Origin: Chondrus crispus
Lineage: Eukaryota > Rhodophyta > Florideophyceae > Gigartinales > Gigartinaceae
NCBI RefSeq assembly: GCF_000350225.1
Contig: NW_005179273.1
Location: 17,497 to 81,496 of the forward strand
Length of the DNA: 64,000 nucleotides
Direction: 5' to 3'
In this document: piece by piece, positions 11,231-22,725 of the stretch
Numbering within the stretch: the first letter of the stretch is position 1
Layout of the letters: each line of letters starts with the position of its first letter
Made by a program: the position numbers and the translations under genes
The notes under the pieces: model-generated
The model's database searches: none
The model's input: the letters and a program-made list of their open reading frames with translations, nothing else
Told to the model about the DNA's origin: nothing

Positions 11231-13601
11231 TGCGCAGCCTCTAAACCAACTACTGAAGAAACTACAACCGGTCCAGTTGGAAGGATTCGACGAACCGTGC
11301 AAGAAAGCTTTTCATAAGCTCAAGGACGCCATCTTGGCACCGCCGGTGTTGGCGCCGCCGAAGAAGGACCTACCCTACTCGGTAGATACCGATGCAAGCG
11401 ACTACCAAATAGGCGCTGCACTATTTCAAACACACCCGGATGCGCAACGCAAACCCATCGAGTTCTTTTCAAGAACGTTAGCCGCAGCCGAGAGAAACTA
11501 TTCTGTATCAGAAAAAGAATGCCTAGCGGTAATTTGGGCCGTACAGACTTTAAGACCATATCTATATGGCGAGCACTTCATTGTGCATACCGACCATGCC
11601 TCATTGAGGTGGTTGATGAACGTAACCGACCCCAGCGGGAGATTAATCCGATGGAGGCTCCGCCTCTCGGAATTCGATTTCGAAATCAAGTACAAGAAGG
11701 GCAAGGCGAACATTCAAGCTGATGCCCTGTCAAGATTACGGACCGCAGGAGAAACCGTCGACGAAATCGACGACGAAATCCCATGCTTTATGGCCGAACC
11801 GGCCGAGGGTACAGTGGAGGACGAGGAAAGTTTTGAAGCGGCAGACAACATCCTCCCTCTTGAGGGGGGGACCGCCCCTGATCGCCTCGATCAATTCCAA
11901 GCTGTCACTCCGGAGGAGCTCATTCGCGAGCAAGCCGTCGACCCCTTCTGCAATCGCATCAAGGAAGAAATGGAAGCCGGAAAGGTGAGAACATTCAGAA
12001 TGGAGACAGAGGAACTCGAAGGAACTCTAGGCCGTACCGCGGCAGAGTTTGTACAAGTGGTAATACCACAATCGTTAAGGGACCGCGTCCTAGGGTTGAG
12101 CCACTACGCAAAATTGGCAGGCCACCCGGGAGGCAGGAAACTTTACAAGACTTTGAGAAGATATTTTTATTGGCCTACGATGGCCCTAGACTGCTATGCC
12201 GTCGCGAAGAATTGCGCCGCATGTGCGCGGGAAAGGGTGAAGTTAAGAAGAAACACGAAGGAAATGAAGCTGTTCACGCCCAAAGCTCCGCTGGAGTTTG
12301 TCGCCATCGACATCTTCGGCGAGCTAATTACAACTAAACGAGGAAATCGGTATATTCTCGTGATCAGCGATCGGTACTCGAAACTGGTACGAACCGTACC
12401 GTTGAAGAAGGTATCAGCTGCGCACATCGCACAAGCCTTCGTTCACCATTGGGTATTCGTGTACGGACCGCCGGTCAAGCTGCTGTCCGACAATGGAACA
12501 CAGTTCACGGCCCGGTTCTCTCAGAATGTCTGCCGAATTCTCGGCATACGCAATGTGTTCACGACTACGTACCACCCGCAAGCCAACGGCCAAGTTGAGA
12601 GGTTTAACCGCACGCTGACTTCCGCGTTGCGAAAATACGTTGGAGAGCATCCCAAGGACTGGGACCTATTTAGCGACGCTGTGACGTTCGCATACAACAC
12701 GCAAGTTCATCGAACTACGAATATCGCGCCCTTCGAGCTGGTGTTAGCTCGGGCGCCGAGAAGCATTTCGTTACAATCGCAACCAACTTTGGAGAACTTC
12801 AGCTCGTCACGAGCATACTACCTGAAATGGCAGTCGTGGTTGGAGAGCCTAATGCGAAGCGCCGAGAGGAGTTTTCGGAAGGAACAAGCCCGGTACAAGC
12901 GAAATGTCGACGCACGCCTTCGCAAACCGCAATATGAGATCCCTCCGGGGTCCTACGTGTTCCTCCGGAAGGAGCAGGGCACGGCTCGCGAACCGAAACA
13001 CAAGCTGGCACAAGTCGCCACAGGACCTTATCAGGTCAGAAGATCGGATCAACATACGGTAGTCATTGCCATTGGCGATCAGGAGGAACGCGTATCGCGA
13101 GATAGAGTGGAGTCAGCCCCAAGCCCGATGGACTATGCGCCGATAACTGGCCTACGTCAAGCGCTACAGTTCCTGGCAGGGCCGGAGTTAAACGAAGAAG
13201 GAGAGGAAATGGAGGACGAAGAAAGTCCTCACACCAGTGCGCCTACGTCAGGGGACCCAGATAACTTAGTTAGTCAAACGCCGACAGCGGAGACACCTCC
13301 AGACCTACGCGAGTTCGGAAAGTCCAGAGAAGAGGATGAGTGGGAAGATCTTCGGAAGGGGGAAGGACAATTGGACAGGCAGGAAGAAGGAGCCGAGAGT
13401 CAGGAGTATGTGATCGACAAGATCGTGGACCACGGCTACGACGAGGAGAAATTAATTCTCAAAGTGAAGTGGTATGGGTATACCATCGAGGACGCAACGT
13501 GGGAACTTATTGAGCAGATCCCCCGCAGCGCGATAGTCACGTATTTCCGAAGGCAAAGGCCACCCTTACCCACGCAAGCGTCGCACGCACAACCGGGATA
13601 G
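11231..13601 (+). pseudogene. Gypsy X RNase H, integrase and chromodomain
   Basis: The frame open from 11277 to the stop at 13601 begins with the RNase H-like domain (VDTDASDYQIGAALFQ, HTDHASLRWLM). The integrase HHCC finger (HYAKLAGHPGG ... CAACAR) and catalytic core follow, with Asp in FVAIDIFGEL, Asp in LLSDNGTQFTARF and Glu in GQVERFNRTL. The C-terminus at about 13402-13560 is a chromodomain (YVIDKIVDHG, LKVKWYGYTIEDATWE). In chromoviruses this domain is held to steer integration to modified histones. The stretch is intact by itself but is out of frame with RT. No 3' LTR could be fixed. Confidence 0.95.
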
Positions 13602-13950
13602 CCATCGTAAATAGAATTAGTAGGTTAGAGACAACAGAGAGGTTAGAACTTCGAGGAAGGAACGCATCTACGAGGTTTGCATATAAGAAGTTTGAAGGAA
13701 AGGAGAGCAAGGCAGAGAAGGGAGACTGTATCGTTGGATGAGGCATTGAGCCTCTCGGAAAACACACACGCCTCATCACGGTACGCACGAGAAATGACGT
13801 TTCGAACGGACGGTCCGCCCACGTGGGGGGGATGATGAAATCAAATTATATATACATATGTAAGCGTGTCGACAACAACCCGCTGAACAGGCGACACAAG
13901 TGAGAAGTCGATTCCAGCCATGCTGTGAAATTATAATCAAAAAGCAGGAA
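13602..13950 (+). other. Gypsy X 3' non-coding region
   Basis: No gene is seen. A G-rich run with GGGGGGGATGATGA at about 13825-13841 looks like the polypurine tract before the V-type LTR at 23222-23233, so a 3' LTR could start near 13832. No second copy of that sequence exists in the window to confirm it. Homology to element U copy 2 begins somewhere near 13900-14000, and the exact junction is not resolved. Confidence 0.4.
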
Positions 13951-16900
13951 AAATTACGGCAGCTGCAGTACGCACGGTAAGTGGTGATCGTTTGCCACAG
14001 TCGGCGACATAACTATTCTAAGTCGCCCCGCAGCCAAGCCCCACCCGACCTCACACGAAGCCGATCGTCACACTCACTGCTAACACACTGCCCATGCTCG
14101 CCGAGCACGAAGACTCGTCCAAAGGGACCACCCTCAGAAGAGCGCGGTTACGAATTCACCCGCGGTGACCGACGTCGACGCTCACAATGGGTCCTATTAT
14201 TTTTTTTCCAGGACGGTCTACTTAGCACTTACCAATCATGATTTCTCTTCAACTCTGTCGTTTCTTTGTTTCTTTATTTTATTCACTTTCCTCTTTTCTG
14301 TTTTGTTATTGTTCTGTTCCAGTTACTATTATTTTCTGTGTCGTCAAGGAGACGACCCCGCACTGCGGGGGTCGATCAGAAGAACCTACAAGGACTAAGA
14401 AGGAGGCTATTGCCACGCCAATGAGAAGGGGAACCCTACAGTAGACCCAAGATTGGAAACACGGCGTTCCATTGAGAACGAAGAAGAAGCCCCTTCCCCC
14501 CGTGGGGATGCGCGCAATGAGGCGCGAAGGACGAGCGAGGGTCGTACGAGACCTGATGAGCACCAAGCGGACAGTATGGTCCGTGTCGCGAAAGGATACG
14601 TCGGAAACCCTGAAGGATGCCCTCCCACCTTGTACATGAATTTACTTTCGTGGCGACTCTCTTCACTTTTTTACTTTTTTCCTTTACCGTGCAGAAGGCA
14701 CTGACGAGACACGTAATTATAATAGCCCCACGGGGTGAAGCTCCCAACTGATGGAGACCTCTCAGGCAACGTTCACCGTATACGTGAACCGGCTACTGTG
14801 TCTTTGTCATTTTTTGTTTTGTTTCGAGGTTAATCTACGCGGGACGAATGGTATCGTTAGCTCCTTGGGAGAAGGAGTCAAATCTAAGAAAGGGAGTCCG
14901 AACCCCCGACGAGGGCCTGGTGCAAGTTTCATTGGGACCCTCGATATTGGCTTGAAAAAAGCGTACCGACAGAGCCCCTATTGGTTTTGTTGTTTTTTCT
15001 GTTCTCGCATCTCCCCTATGTCACCAGGGAATCGGACGCCAGCGCGGCTGCGCGGGATCCCAATGGGAAAATTATGACAATCCTTAAGGAAAGCTTATGC
15101 ACTCTGCTTCCGTGACGGTCCCCAGAGGAGCACTCCTCACCGGAATCATGGACCCCATTGGCAATACACGCCCTCTGGCCTATGCAAAAAGAGGGACGCG
15201 CGCTGTGTAGTGAGTACGTACTTGATAGATCGTATCGATCGAGGATATGAAGGGGACGGTAGGAAGTCACGGGAAGGAGAGCTTGGATGAAGACCCCAGG
15301 AAGGAGGTCGACGCACCGTCGGTAACGAGAATCAATTCTGGAACCTCACACTCGAGAAAAGAACGCCAGACAAACGATGATGAAATGAGAAGTGAGACGC
15401 TACTTCGACTTGGTACCGAGAGCGCGCGACATGCCAAAGCACGAGAAAGGAGGTGCGAAGCACCATTCGAAAATATTAACAAGAATTAGGGAAATCATGG
15501 TCGCCGCGAGATATCATGCCTGTTTGTTGCAACAAGCCACAACCGCCGATCCCCCGACACACCACAGCCCCCAAAAGGGGAAAAGCTCGACAAAGACCAC
15601 TCCCCTTTTCTTTTTTTTTCTCTCGCCCACCTGGCACTCGCCACTCTTGTAAGCGCTTATTTATGAGGATCACGGACGTACTCCGAGGAGAAGGACGTCC
15701 ACAGAAAAGAAAGGACGAGGTCCTGGCCCCGCGCCTTTCAGGAAGGGCTTACGAGCGAGTGCGCGTGCGCGCTGTTGCGCATAATGAAGGCGCTGCCTTC
15801 TTCTCCTTCTCCCTACCTTTTATTTTTTTCGATTGGTTGAGGGCATGACCTTACATCGGAGCTTCGCCAAATACTGGCAGAAGCAACGGGAAAACGAAGA
15901 CAGCTAAGACCATAATTGCTACCGGAGGAGACGGTTTCATAGCTGTACCAACGATCCAGGGATCACCCAGACCAAGGTGTCAGTGGCTCGTGAGATCGAC
16001 AGGCGTCTATCCTCGTCAACAACAGTCCAAGACAGCGACAGGAATGAGGGGATCATCCTTGAGTACCGGCATGACGACGTCGCTCCACGTACAGGATTCT
16101 CCCTTGTCATACACCAGCAGATGGTTTAACTTCGCGACAGTTTGTACCGAGAACTACAGTCCTCGCCGAGGGCAGACGCGTCATGAGGCGATACCTGCCC
16201 CGATGCGCCTTCGTAAGTTGATGTAAGCATAGAGACGCTGACCGGAGCGTAGAACCACCCCGGTCGCGAGGGGGAACGCGAATCGACGAGATAACCTGCA
16301 TCGCGAAGCGGACACACTCGAGGTCGCGCACAGTAATAGCCCTCGAACCACGGGGATCGGGAGAAACTGAGTGGAAGAATGTTACGATACGGCAGGTGTG
16401 GAGAGGCGGAAGCCCACCGAGACAACCCCAGTGAGTTGGAAGAGGAACGAAAACGTGGAGATGAACGTGTCAAATATTTTTACGAAATTCGCGTGACTTT
16501 TGAAGGCAATGAAGGGCGAAATGGTCCTCTGATATTGTAGGGGTTGTGCAGTGGACACAATCGTGTTAATGGACGAAGCGGCCAAGCTGGACCAGAGGGT
16601 TCGAGCGTCTCGACGGCGACGACCCATACGTTATTTTATTTTGATGTCGCAACCCCCCTCGTCTTGTCGGATTTAATTGACAATAATCTTCCCCCTAAGG
16701 AGCCCCGAGAACGGATGGTAGGTGGTCTTGATGACGTTTTCGAGGATGCCCGATGTGCGAGAAAAGAGGAGGTAAGTGAGGAATTTGAAGAGGTAAAAAG
16801 GGAGAGACAAAAAGAGGAGGTAAACCACAAAAGAGGAGGAAAGGGAAGACGCATATCGAGGATGGGAGAAAGGGAATGCGCAGGAAATTGAGGGAAATTG

Positions 16901-17430
16901 AGAAATGAAGAGGAGGAAAGAAAACGGACCACCTCAGAGACTCTAGGGGGGACTGTATTTCCTTGAGGGGGAATCTCCAAACGGGCAACGGAGCAACTGA
17001 AGATGCGATCATTGACGACGTCTCGTGGATGGCTGAACAAAAAGGGGGGAGGGCGACTAGAAAAATTGTCTGGGACCGCCACGTCCCCGCCTACGGCAAG
17101 AAGAGGGCAAACGAAAGGAGGAAGTCGGAGATGCCGTAAAATACGCACGTTGCCGCCCCCGTTAGGCAGAGTCAGGGCGTAGGAAAAGAGGGAGGAAAAT
17201 GGTCAAGGATAAAGAGGAGGAATTGAAGAGAAGGAAACATAGGGAAATCAGGAAAGGGAAAACTGAAAATGCAAAAGAGGAGGAAGTGGGAAATAACAGG
17301 AGATTCGCAGGTGGGTTCTTTTTATCGCCCAAAGGTCGTACGATAAAGTCGCTAGTCGACTATCATGCGGGCAGGATGGGAAAAGAAGGACAGGTCGCAA
17401 GGAAGTGCTGTGGCCGCCGTCTCAACGAGA
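13951..17430 (-). mobile_element. Element U copy 1, 3' non-coding tail
   Basis: Read on the minus strand, this stretch follows the U ORF and aligns in patches with the tail of copy 2 (42401-42714 and 50568-54263). Examples are GACGTGGCGGTCCCAGACAA against GGCGTGGCGGCCTCAGACAC, the CAGTTGCTCC block, and a G/C hairpin near 14350 (CCCCGCACTGCGGGGG) followed on the minus strand by an A-rich tract. No protein domain is recognisable in any frame. Several A-rich tracts (T-rich on plus at 14195, 14265-14330, 14670, 14810, 14990 and 15605) are spread through it. Function is unknown. Confidence 0.6.
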
Positions 17431-19362
17431 CTATGCCCCAAGAGATTTTCCCTTTGGAAGGGAGGTGACAAGCCGAGCTAGAACTCGCAAGTCGTCCAGG
17501 GACGCCCCCTGGAGAGCTTCTCCCTCCACACCATGAGCCATGAGAAGGCGATGGTAAACAGCGGCAGCAGAGGTATTTTCTTTGGGAATTGTAGATGATG
17601 GAGGGCCCGAGGTAGGGGCGAGGAGCGGACCCTCAGGTGAAGGGCAAGCCGGACGTGGGGTCGGATCCCCGGCCGACGGTGGGGCTTCCCGAATTGAAAT
17701 GGTTCCCGTCGAGCAGCTCGCAGGAGGAAGCTCGACGCGCGGAGGAGCCTCAGGGCGGGTTAAGCCCACGGGTGCCGTACATGACGGCAATGGCAAGGTT
17801 GAGGTGGGTGTGACGAGCTGTCCCTCGCGTGATGGGCAAGCAGGAAGTGAGGTTGGATTCACGTCGGAGGAAGACACGACTCGAAGCGACAAGGTTTCCG
17901 CCGAGCTCGTGGGAGGAAGTACGACGCACACTGGGGCCTCAGGTGCGGAGGGACGGACCGGTGCAGGGAGAGGGGAAGTTGGGGCCGAAGGTTGAGAGCA
18001 CATCTTAGGCTCTCGAGGATCCGCGTTCACCACAGTGACTGCGTTGGGGGTTGGTGGTTGATTTCCGAAACGGCGGCTCATCTGGGCCTCCCAGGCAGAA
18101 CAGAGGGAGGAGGACCAGGGGTTGATCCACACGAAGTCGCCGGCAGCTGGATGATTTCTACCAGGGGAAAAAGACGGTCGTTGGCGTGAAAAGGACAGAG
18201 ACGAATTTTGTGGAGGAACGCAATCCCACGCTACGGTCTCGATCATATCGAGGAGGGCGTGCACTTCACGGTCCACATCGGACCCGCCAAGGGGGACAGA
18301 AAAATCGAGGAGACGCATCTGTTCGCGGAGTTTCGAAGGGAGGTGCCACAGGCGCCAACAGTCGAAAACTTCCCACAGGAGGGTGGCGGGGACTTTCACG
18401 CACCACTCCGTGAGAAACACAGTCCACAGCCCGTGCTGCGGATCGCGTAAATGACTGCCGTAATACGTCAGAATGGGTCCTAACTCAGCCCAGAAACCCT
18501 GACATACCTCGTATTGACTCCACCAGGACGGGGTTCGTTGGTATCGATTGGTGTAGTGCTGTCTGGAAATTTCACGAGCCTCAATCATCTGGTACGCCAC
18601 GGAGTACCCAGTGTCGGATCGGACCCGACGTTCAAAGCGTACAGTATTTTGGAAAAATAAAATACCGCCGCGCTTCGTATGGCGAAAGTTTGTGGGAAGA
18701 ATGGCTTGGGTCCAAAACATGGCGTCGGTCGTGACGGTGCGTCGGTTGCGCCACAGTCGGTCCGCCTCGGACACGGGGTCACCGAAGGTGCAGTCGATGA
18801 GGTTGTCGAGGTAGAGTCGTTCCCCCTCCGTACGACACTGCCAAGTGTCGCAGTGGTAACATGAAGGTATGAGGGCGTCGGCCATAGGAATCTCGATCCG
18901 AGTGAGCACAGCGTCCATGAAGCGCAGGGATAAGGAGGAGCGACCGCGCGGGGAGGAGTGACGTAGGATGGAGGTGGGTATAGCGATGCGGGCGCGCCAG
19001 TCAAAGGTGTGAATGGCCTGCAAAGGGAGGTTACCGGGCAACATGCTCGCATCATCGGCGAAATTATTTTTGATGCCGTCGAGGTCGCGGACGCCCACAG
19101 AGGAGAACCATTGAGCAGAAGCAAACAGGGCTGCGTTATCACGCATGGTTTTGTTCTGCAGCTCCTCGAGCGAAGGATGACGGCGGGCTACCCAAGAGGA
19201 ATGGTAGCCCGGATGGAAGGCCGGCTCGGCAGGGATGGTAACAGGGGGTAGACGGGGTATGGAAGGAAGACCCCGGGGCACTTCGAACTTGCGAGGAAAG
19301 CCAACACCCGGACGTCTACGGGTGGCACTATCGTCCGAGTGTTCCGATGGAGAAGGAAGCAT
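17431..19362 (-). CDS. Element U ORF, 643 residues, unknown family
   Basis: The true ATG is at 19360-19362. I do not recognise the protein. Residues 1 to about 440 look globular and align with the paralogue in copy 2 (40737-42400), sharing blocks such as GLPSIPRLPP, RSDTGY, EVCQGFWAELGPILTY and VFLTEWCVKV. A Pro/Ser/Thr-rich linker follows, with a roughly 65-residue internal repeat (VCVVLPPTSSAETLSLR against RVELPPASCSTGTISIR), then a conserved helical tail (GVEGEALQGASLDDLRVLAR). There is no zinc knuckle, protease, RT or integrase. Its place directly behind an LTR suggests a gag-like or captured protein of a non-autonomous retroelement. That is inference. Confidence 0.72.
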   Translation of the reverse strand: MLPSPSEHSDDSATRRRPGVGFPRKFEVPRGLPSIPRLPPVTIPAEPAFHPGYHSSWVARRHPSLEELQNKTMRDNAALFASAQWFSSVGVRDLDGIKNNFADDASMLPGNLPLQAIHTFDWRARIAIPTSILRHSSPRGRSSLSLRFMDAVLTRIEIPMADALIPSCYHCDTWQCRTEGERLYLDNLIDCTFGDPVSEADRLWRNRRTVTTDAMFWTQAILPTNFRHTKRGGILFFQNTVRFERRVRSDTGYSVAYQMIEAREISRQHYTNRYQRTPSWWSQYEVCQGFWAELGPILTYYGSHLRDPQHGLWTVFLTEWCVKVPATLLWEVFDCWRLWHLPSKLREQMRLLDFSVPLGGSDVDREVHALLDMIETVAWDCVPPQNSSLSFSRQRPSFSPGRNHPAAGDFVWINPWSSSLCSAWEAQMSRRFGNQPPTPNAVTVVNADPREPKMCSQPSAPTSPLPAPVRPSAPEAPVCVVLPPTSSAETLSLRVVSSSDVNPTSLPACPSREGQLVTPTSTLPLPSCTAPVGLTRPEAPPRVELPPASCSTGTISIREAPPSAGDPTPRPACPSPEGPLLAPTSGPPSSTIPKENTSAAAVYHRLLMAHGVEGEALQGASLDDLRVLARLVTSLPKGKSLGA

Positions 19363-19487
19363 GGTATTTTCGTCTTACCCTTGCTAGAACGCCGCGCAGA
19401 GTGATTGGTGACTGGGAAACACGGTCAGCAGCGGCAGGAGATTATACGATGGCTGGGCGTTGCGCAAGGGCGCTCAGAAGGGGGATA
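19363..19487 (-). other. U copy 1, leader between LTR and ORF
   Basis: This 125-bp leader matches copy 2. Directly after the LTR both copies read TATCCCCCTTCTGAGCGC, and both have GTAAGACGA a few bases before the ATG. The expected TGG-type primer-binding site is not evident, and I could not match it to a tRNA. Confidence 0.5.
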
Positions 19488-20425
19488 TGTAGTGCAATAC
19501 GCACCTGAAAAGGGGGTGAAAAGAAATGAAAATGATGGGGTATGACAAGCAAAAGTGGAAATCATTTCACTTTATTATTTTAATTATTAATTTTAATTAG
19601 TTGCATATTAGTTATTTAACATTAGATTTGATCTAGGATCTAGCGCCGAGAGCTACTGTGGTGGCTCCGGTGGGGCGATATATACCTTAGCCCTCTGACC
19701 ACCAAGTCAGTAAAGGTAACCCGAGTTGCCAGAGTCTGATATCGCCTTGGTTGAAGTCCGTCTTTTACAAGACATTCCCTTTAACTACAGATTACTTTAT
19801 CCTTTGCGCTCGGGGGTCCCCTCTTTCCTTATCAATTTTCCTTTACTTCTCTATCCTAATTTCCCTTAATCTTGAGTTGGTCCCACCTTGTAGGATTGCG
19901 ATCCGCAACGTGACGTCATTTGCCATCGGGCTTCTGTGTTGGTGCACCAGTGGTGCTTTTCTCAGTGTTGGTTCCATCGGAATATGGTTGCGACCGATCC
20001 GTTGTTGGTACTTTGCCATCGGGCAGTACGACGGTGTAGCGCTGCTACGTTTTATTCTTTCCCGACGGGCTACGTTGCGACGTCCCCGTCGAAGACCTTA
20101 TCAAGGGTATAAGGTGTACAAGGCGCTCTTCGAGCATTGGATTTACGACCCATCGGACCAGGTTTACCTAAACACCCCTCCGAACTCGTCGAGCAGTCGC
20201 CTTTACAAGTCTCTACCACCATTTACCGATCCCGGGCTGGGCCCTCCTCTTTGCCCCCCCTCTATCAGGGATCCGAACTACTGCGGGCCGCAAACCCGCT
20301 TAAAGAGGACAGGGAGCATCGAACACTCCGTAGAGCTGTGCCGTTGGCAGTTGTTGTTTTTGTTGCTGTTGTTTGTGTTGGACCGTCGGACCTTGGTCTC
20401 TGCCTAACAGGCGCATTGCACTACA
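19488..20425 (-). repeat. 5' LTR of element U copy 1
   Basis: 938 bp. On the minus strand it starts TGTAGTGCAATGCGCC at 20425 and ends GTATTGCACTACA at 19488, so the ends form an 11-bp inverted repeat, TGTAGTGCAAT. Homology to copy 2 (39768-40626) begins exactly at this outer edge and not beyond it. It is inserted next to the gag of element V. CCGCC at 20426-20430 would be the TSD, but the other end is not available. ORFs in the LTR, such as plus-strand 19751-20407, are antisense and diverge in frame between the copies. Confidence 0.65.
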
Positions 20426-20437
20426 CCGCCGTCGGCT

Positions 20438-21072
20438 TTATGTCCTCCGCCCGCCGACTGGTGACGGCTCCAGTCGGGTGCCACTCCTGCGCTTCGGATG
20501 CGCCCGGAGGAACAGTGGCACCGGACCCACTCGAGGGGCTCCGGGCGGCCTCTCGGCCGAGGTCTGTTCCATCTCACGGGCACGGCGGCGCGTTGAGTTG
20601 AGCTCCGCCGCCATGTGCGCGAACGCTCCCATCTGTTCGGCTGATGGGAAGGGTTGCGGGTCTCGTCGGACCCCGGAGTTTGCACTCGCGGGTCGACCCG
20701 CAACGTCCACGGCGGGGGAATCGATGCGCGCCTCTTCGACCAGTACCAAACGGGACTGTAGCTGGTCGACGAGGGCCGCAGGTTCTCCAAGGACTGAGTT
20801 ACGCGCTCAAACCTTCCTTCGCGGAGGGAGCGCAACTCATCCATACAGCGGGCGTAGACGCTGTCGGAGACGTCGATACGGAGGGATTTTCGGACATCTT
20901 CGATATACTCCGCGATGCGATCGTACATCGCGCGAGCGCGTCCTTCGGAGAAGTCGAGCGACGGATCGCGGTCTCGAGGACCAGCGTCGCCGTCGCCGAC
21001 TCGGACGCGGAGCGCGGCCTCTCGCACATCGGCGGGCTCCGAGCGAATCGAGGTGGGATATTCGCCACTCAT
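20438..21072 (-). pseudogene. Element V gag-like ORF
   Basis: The ATG at 21070-21072 opens MSGEYPTSIRSEPADVREAA about 80 bp after a primer-binding site, the normal place of gag. The reading starts in one frame (helical segment RARAMYDRIAEYIEDVRKSL) and continues after about 20750 in another (VEEARIDSPAVDVAGR, EQMGAFAHMAAELNSTRRR), so a single-base indel is likely. It ends at a TAA at 20438-20440, 12 bp from the U insertion. No capsid or zinc knuckle can be assigned. The gag label rests on position alone. Confidence 0.5.
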
Positions 21073-21135
21073 CTCGACGCGTACGGACGCGGAGGTAGAC
21101 GATAGTCTTCTCGGTTCGATCTTGAGAGTCTTCTA

Positions 21136-21148
21136 GGTCGGGAGACCA
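21136..21148 (-). other. Primer-binding site of element V
   Basis: On the minus strand TGGTCTCCCGACC follows the LTR end ACTACA after one G. It begins with TGG and would pair with a tRNA ending GGTCGGGAGACCA, the ordinary full-tRNA 3'-end priming mode. This differs from the half-tRNA site of the Copia clade. Confidence 0.7.
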
Positions 21149-21149
21149 C

Positions 21150-21739
21150 TGTAGTATAATCACCCCCAACGACGAGGGGGTGAGTACTGACAGTTCGGAA
21201 AGACCCCGATCGGCGGGAAGACAGAAGCACGGCCCACCCACGGTACCGAGCACGGGCTCAAGGTAGCGGTGGTAGAGCGGGATCGGGGAGGACGTGCGCA
21301 CGCGCGAGCGGTTCGACGCCTCGACGCCCCGGAGCGGTACTGGGTGACGATCCAGTACCGACGGGCGGAGGCGGAGCCGGCTCGTGGGCGTGTACCGTGC
21401 GTCCTCAACCCGCGCGCGGTGCTACTCTAAGGTAACTAAAGGAAGTACCTGAAAGTAAGCGGGCGGTCCAAGGTGGAGGATCCTTGACAAGTCCGTACTT
21501 GTCGTCCTCCACCGCCGGCGGTCCGCTCATATTTAATGTACATTGTAGTCTATCATAACTCTACAGTAGTGCCGGTCTACCGACACTGTAACGCTGTCAG
21601 CCGACGGGGCTGACAGTCCACGTGTAGTACGCGTCCCGTACACGTGGAGGACACGTGTGTGCGCGTAAGGCTGTAAGGCTCGTTGCCTTACTGTCCCTGA
21701 TCCGATCCTAATCTAATTTCCGTTTGGGGTTATACCACA
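21150..21739 (-). repeat. 5' LTR of element V
   Basis: 590 bp. On the minus strand it starts TGTGGTATAACCCC and ends GATTATACTACA, so its ends are inverted (TGTGGTATAA against TGTAGTATAA). It is a near-perfect inverted copy of 23234-23823. It holds CACGTGTAG, TACACGTGG and ACACGTGTG near 21621-21660 and a GGTGGAGGA/TCCTCCACC hairpin near 21472-21515. Confidence 0.82.
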
Positions 21740-21740
21740 G

Positions 21741-22725
21741 CGCCCTCGCCATCGGTGGCGAGGGCCGACAAAGATAAGGATCGTCGTCGCGCGTCGTCTC
21801 GCGCCGCGTCCTCGCCATCGGTGGCGAGGGCCGCGAAGGATAGGGACCGTCGTCACGCGTCGTCGCGCGCCGCGCCCTCGCCAAGGACAGCGAGGGCCGA
21901 CAACTCTACACAACGACAGGGTCCCGCGTCGTCGCGCGCCGCGCCCTCGCCACCGACAGCGAGGGCCGGCAAGTCTACAGTACGACGGGGGGGCGGTACC
22001 GACCGCCACCGCCCGAGCACAGGCCCCGGAGCGCCCCCACTCGCGCCGGTATAATGCTGCAATCCGTGCGGCGGAAGCCGACGGCGCCGGCGCGCCCGCC
22101 CCAAATGGCGAGGAACGCGCGAGACTAAGAACGCGCGCTGCACCCCGCGCTCTCGCCCCAAATGGCGAAGGTCGTGGCAGATAAGAACAGCCGTCATACG
22201 CTGCGCCCTCGCCCCGCATGGCGACGGACGCCGGCGAAAGGACGAATGACGAACGCGGAGCGCTCGCCGCCGACGGGAAGCAGCGATTAACAAGGAAGTG
22301 CGCCGCTCCCCGCGCCCTCGCCCCGAGTGGCGAGGGACGCCCGAGGGACAAGACGATGTCCGCACACTGCGCCCCCGCGACAGGGCAGCGAGGGGCGCGA
22401 GACCCAAGACAGACCCCGCCGCGCACGCCCTCGCCGCCGACGGCGAGAGGCCTCAAGAAGGACGACCGCCGCGCGCGCCCTCGCCCCGAAGGGCGAGGGA
22501 CGCGCGAGACGAAGACAACGTGCTGTGCTCCGCCCCGAACGACGAAGGGGCGGGACGTGAAGACAGACGTTCGCTGCGCCGCGCGCCCTCGCCCCGAGTG
22601 GCGAGGGACGTGATGGATAAGAGCGTTCGTTGTGCGCTGGGCCCTCGCCACCGATGGCGAGAGGCCTCAAGGAGAATATGAGCTCTCGCGCGAACCTGCC
22701 CTCGCTACCGGGTGGCGAAGAGGGA
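21741..22725. repeat. Array of about 14 GC-rich hairpins
   Basis: Degenerate units, each centred on a short inverted repeat CGCCCTCGCC - 4 to 6 nt - GGCGAGGGC or a close variant, recur about every 50 to 110 bp. Examples are near 21743, 21807, 21882, 21942, 22096, 22150, 22203, 22313, 22370, 22426, 22478, 22587, 22641 and 22698. The first units keep a longer shared text (CGTCGTCNCGCGTCGTCGCGCG) between hairpins. Loops vary while stems are mostly kept. ORFs across it are Arg/Ala/Pro-rich shadows of the repeat. It lies between two V-type LTRs of opposite orientation. Confidence 0.8.

Noticed and set aside
15600-15625. A-rich and T-rich tracts as LINE or SINE poly(A) tails
   Set aside because: No LINE ORF, SINE body or flanking TSD was found. 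The tracts belong to repeated modules of the U tail.
19751-20407. 218-codon ORF in the U LTR with a partial counterpart at 39682-40389
   Set aside because: It is antisense to the element, the matching parts fall in different frames in the two copies, and no domain is seen. DNA homology explains the resemblance.
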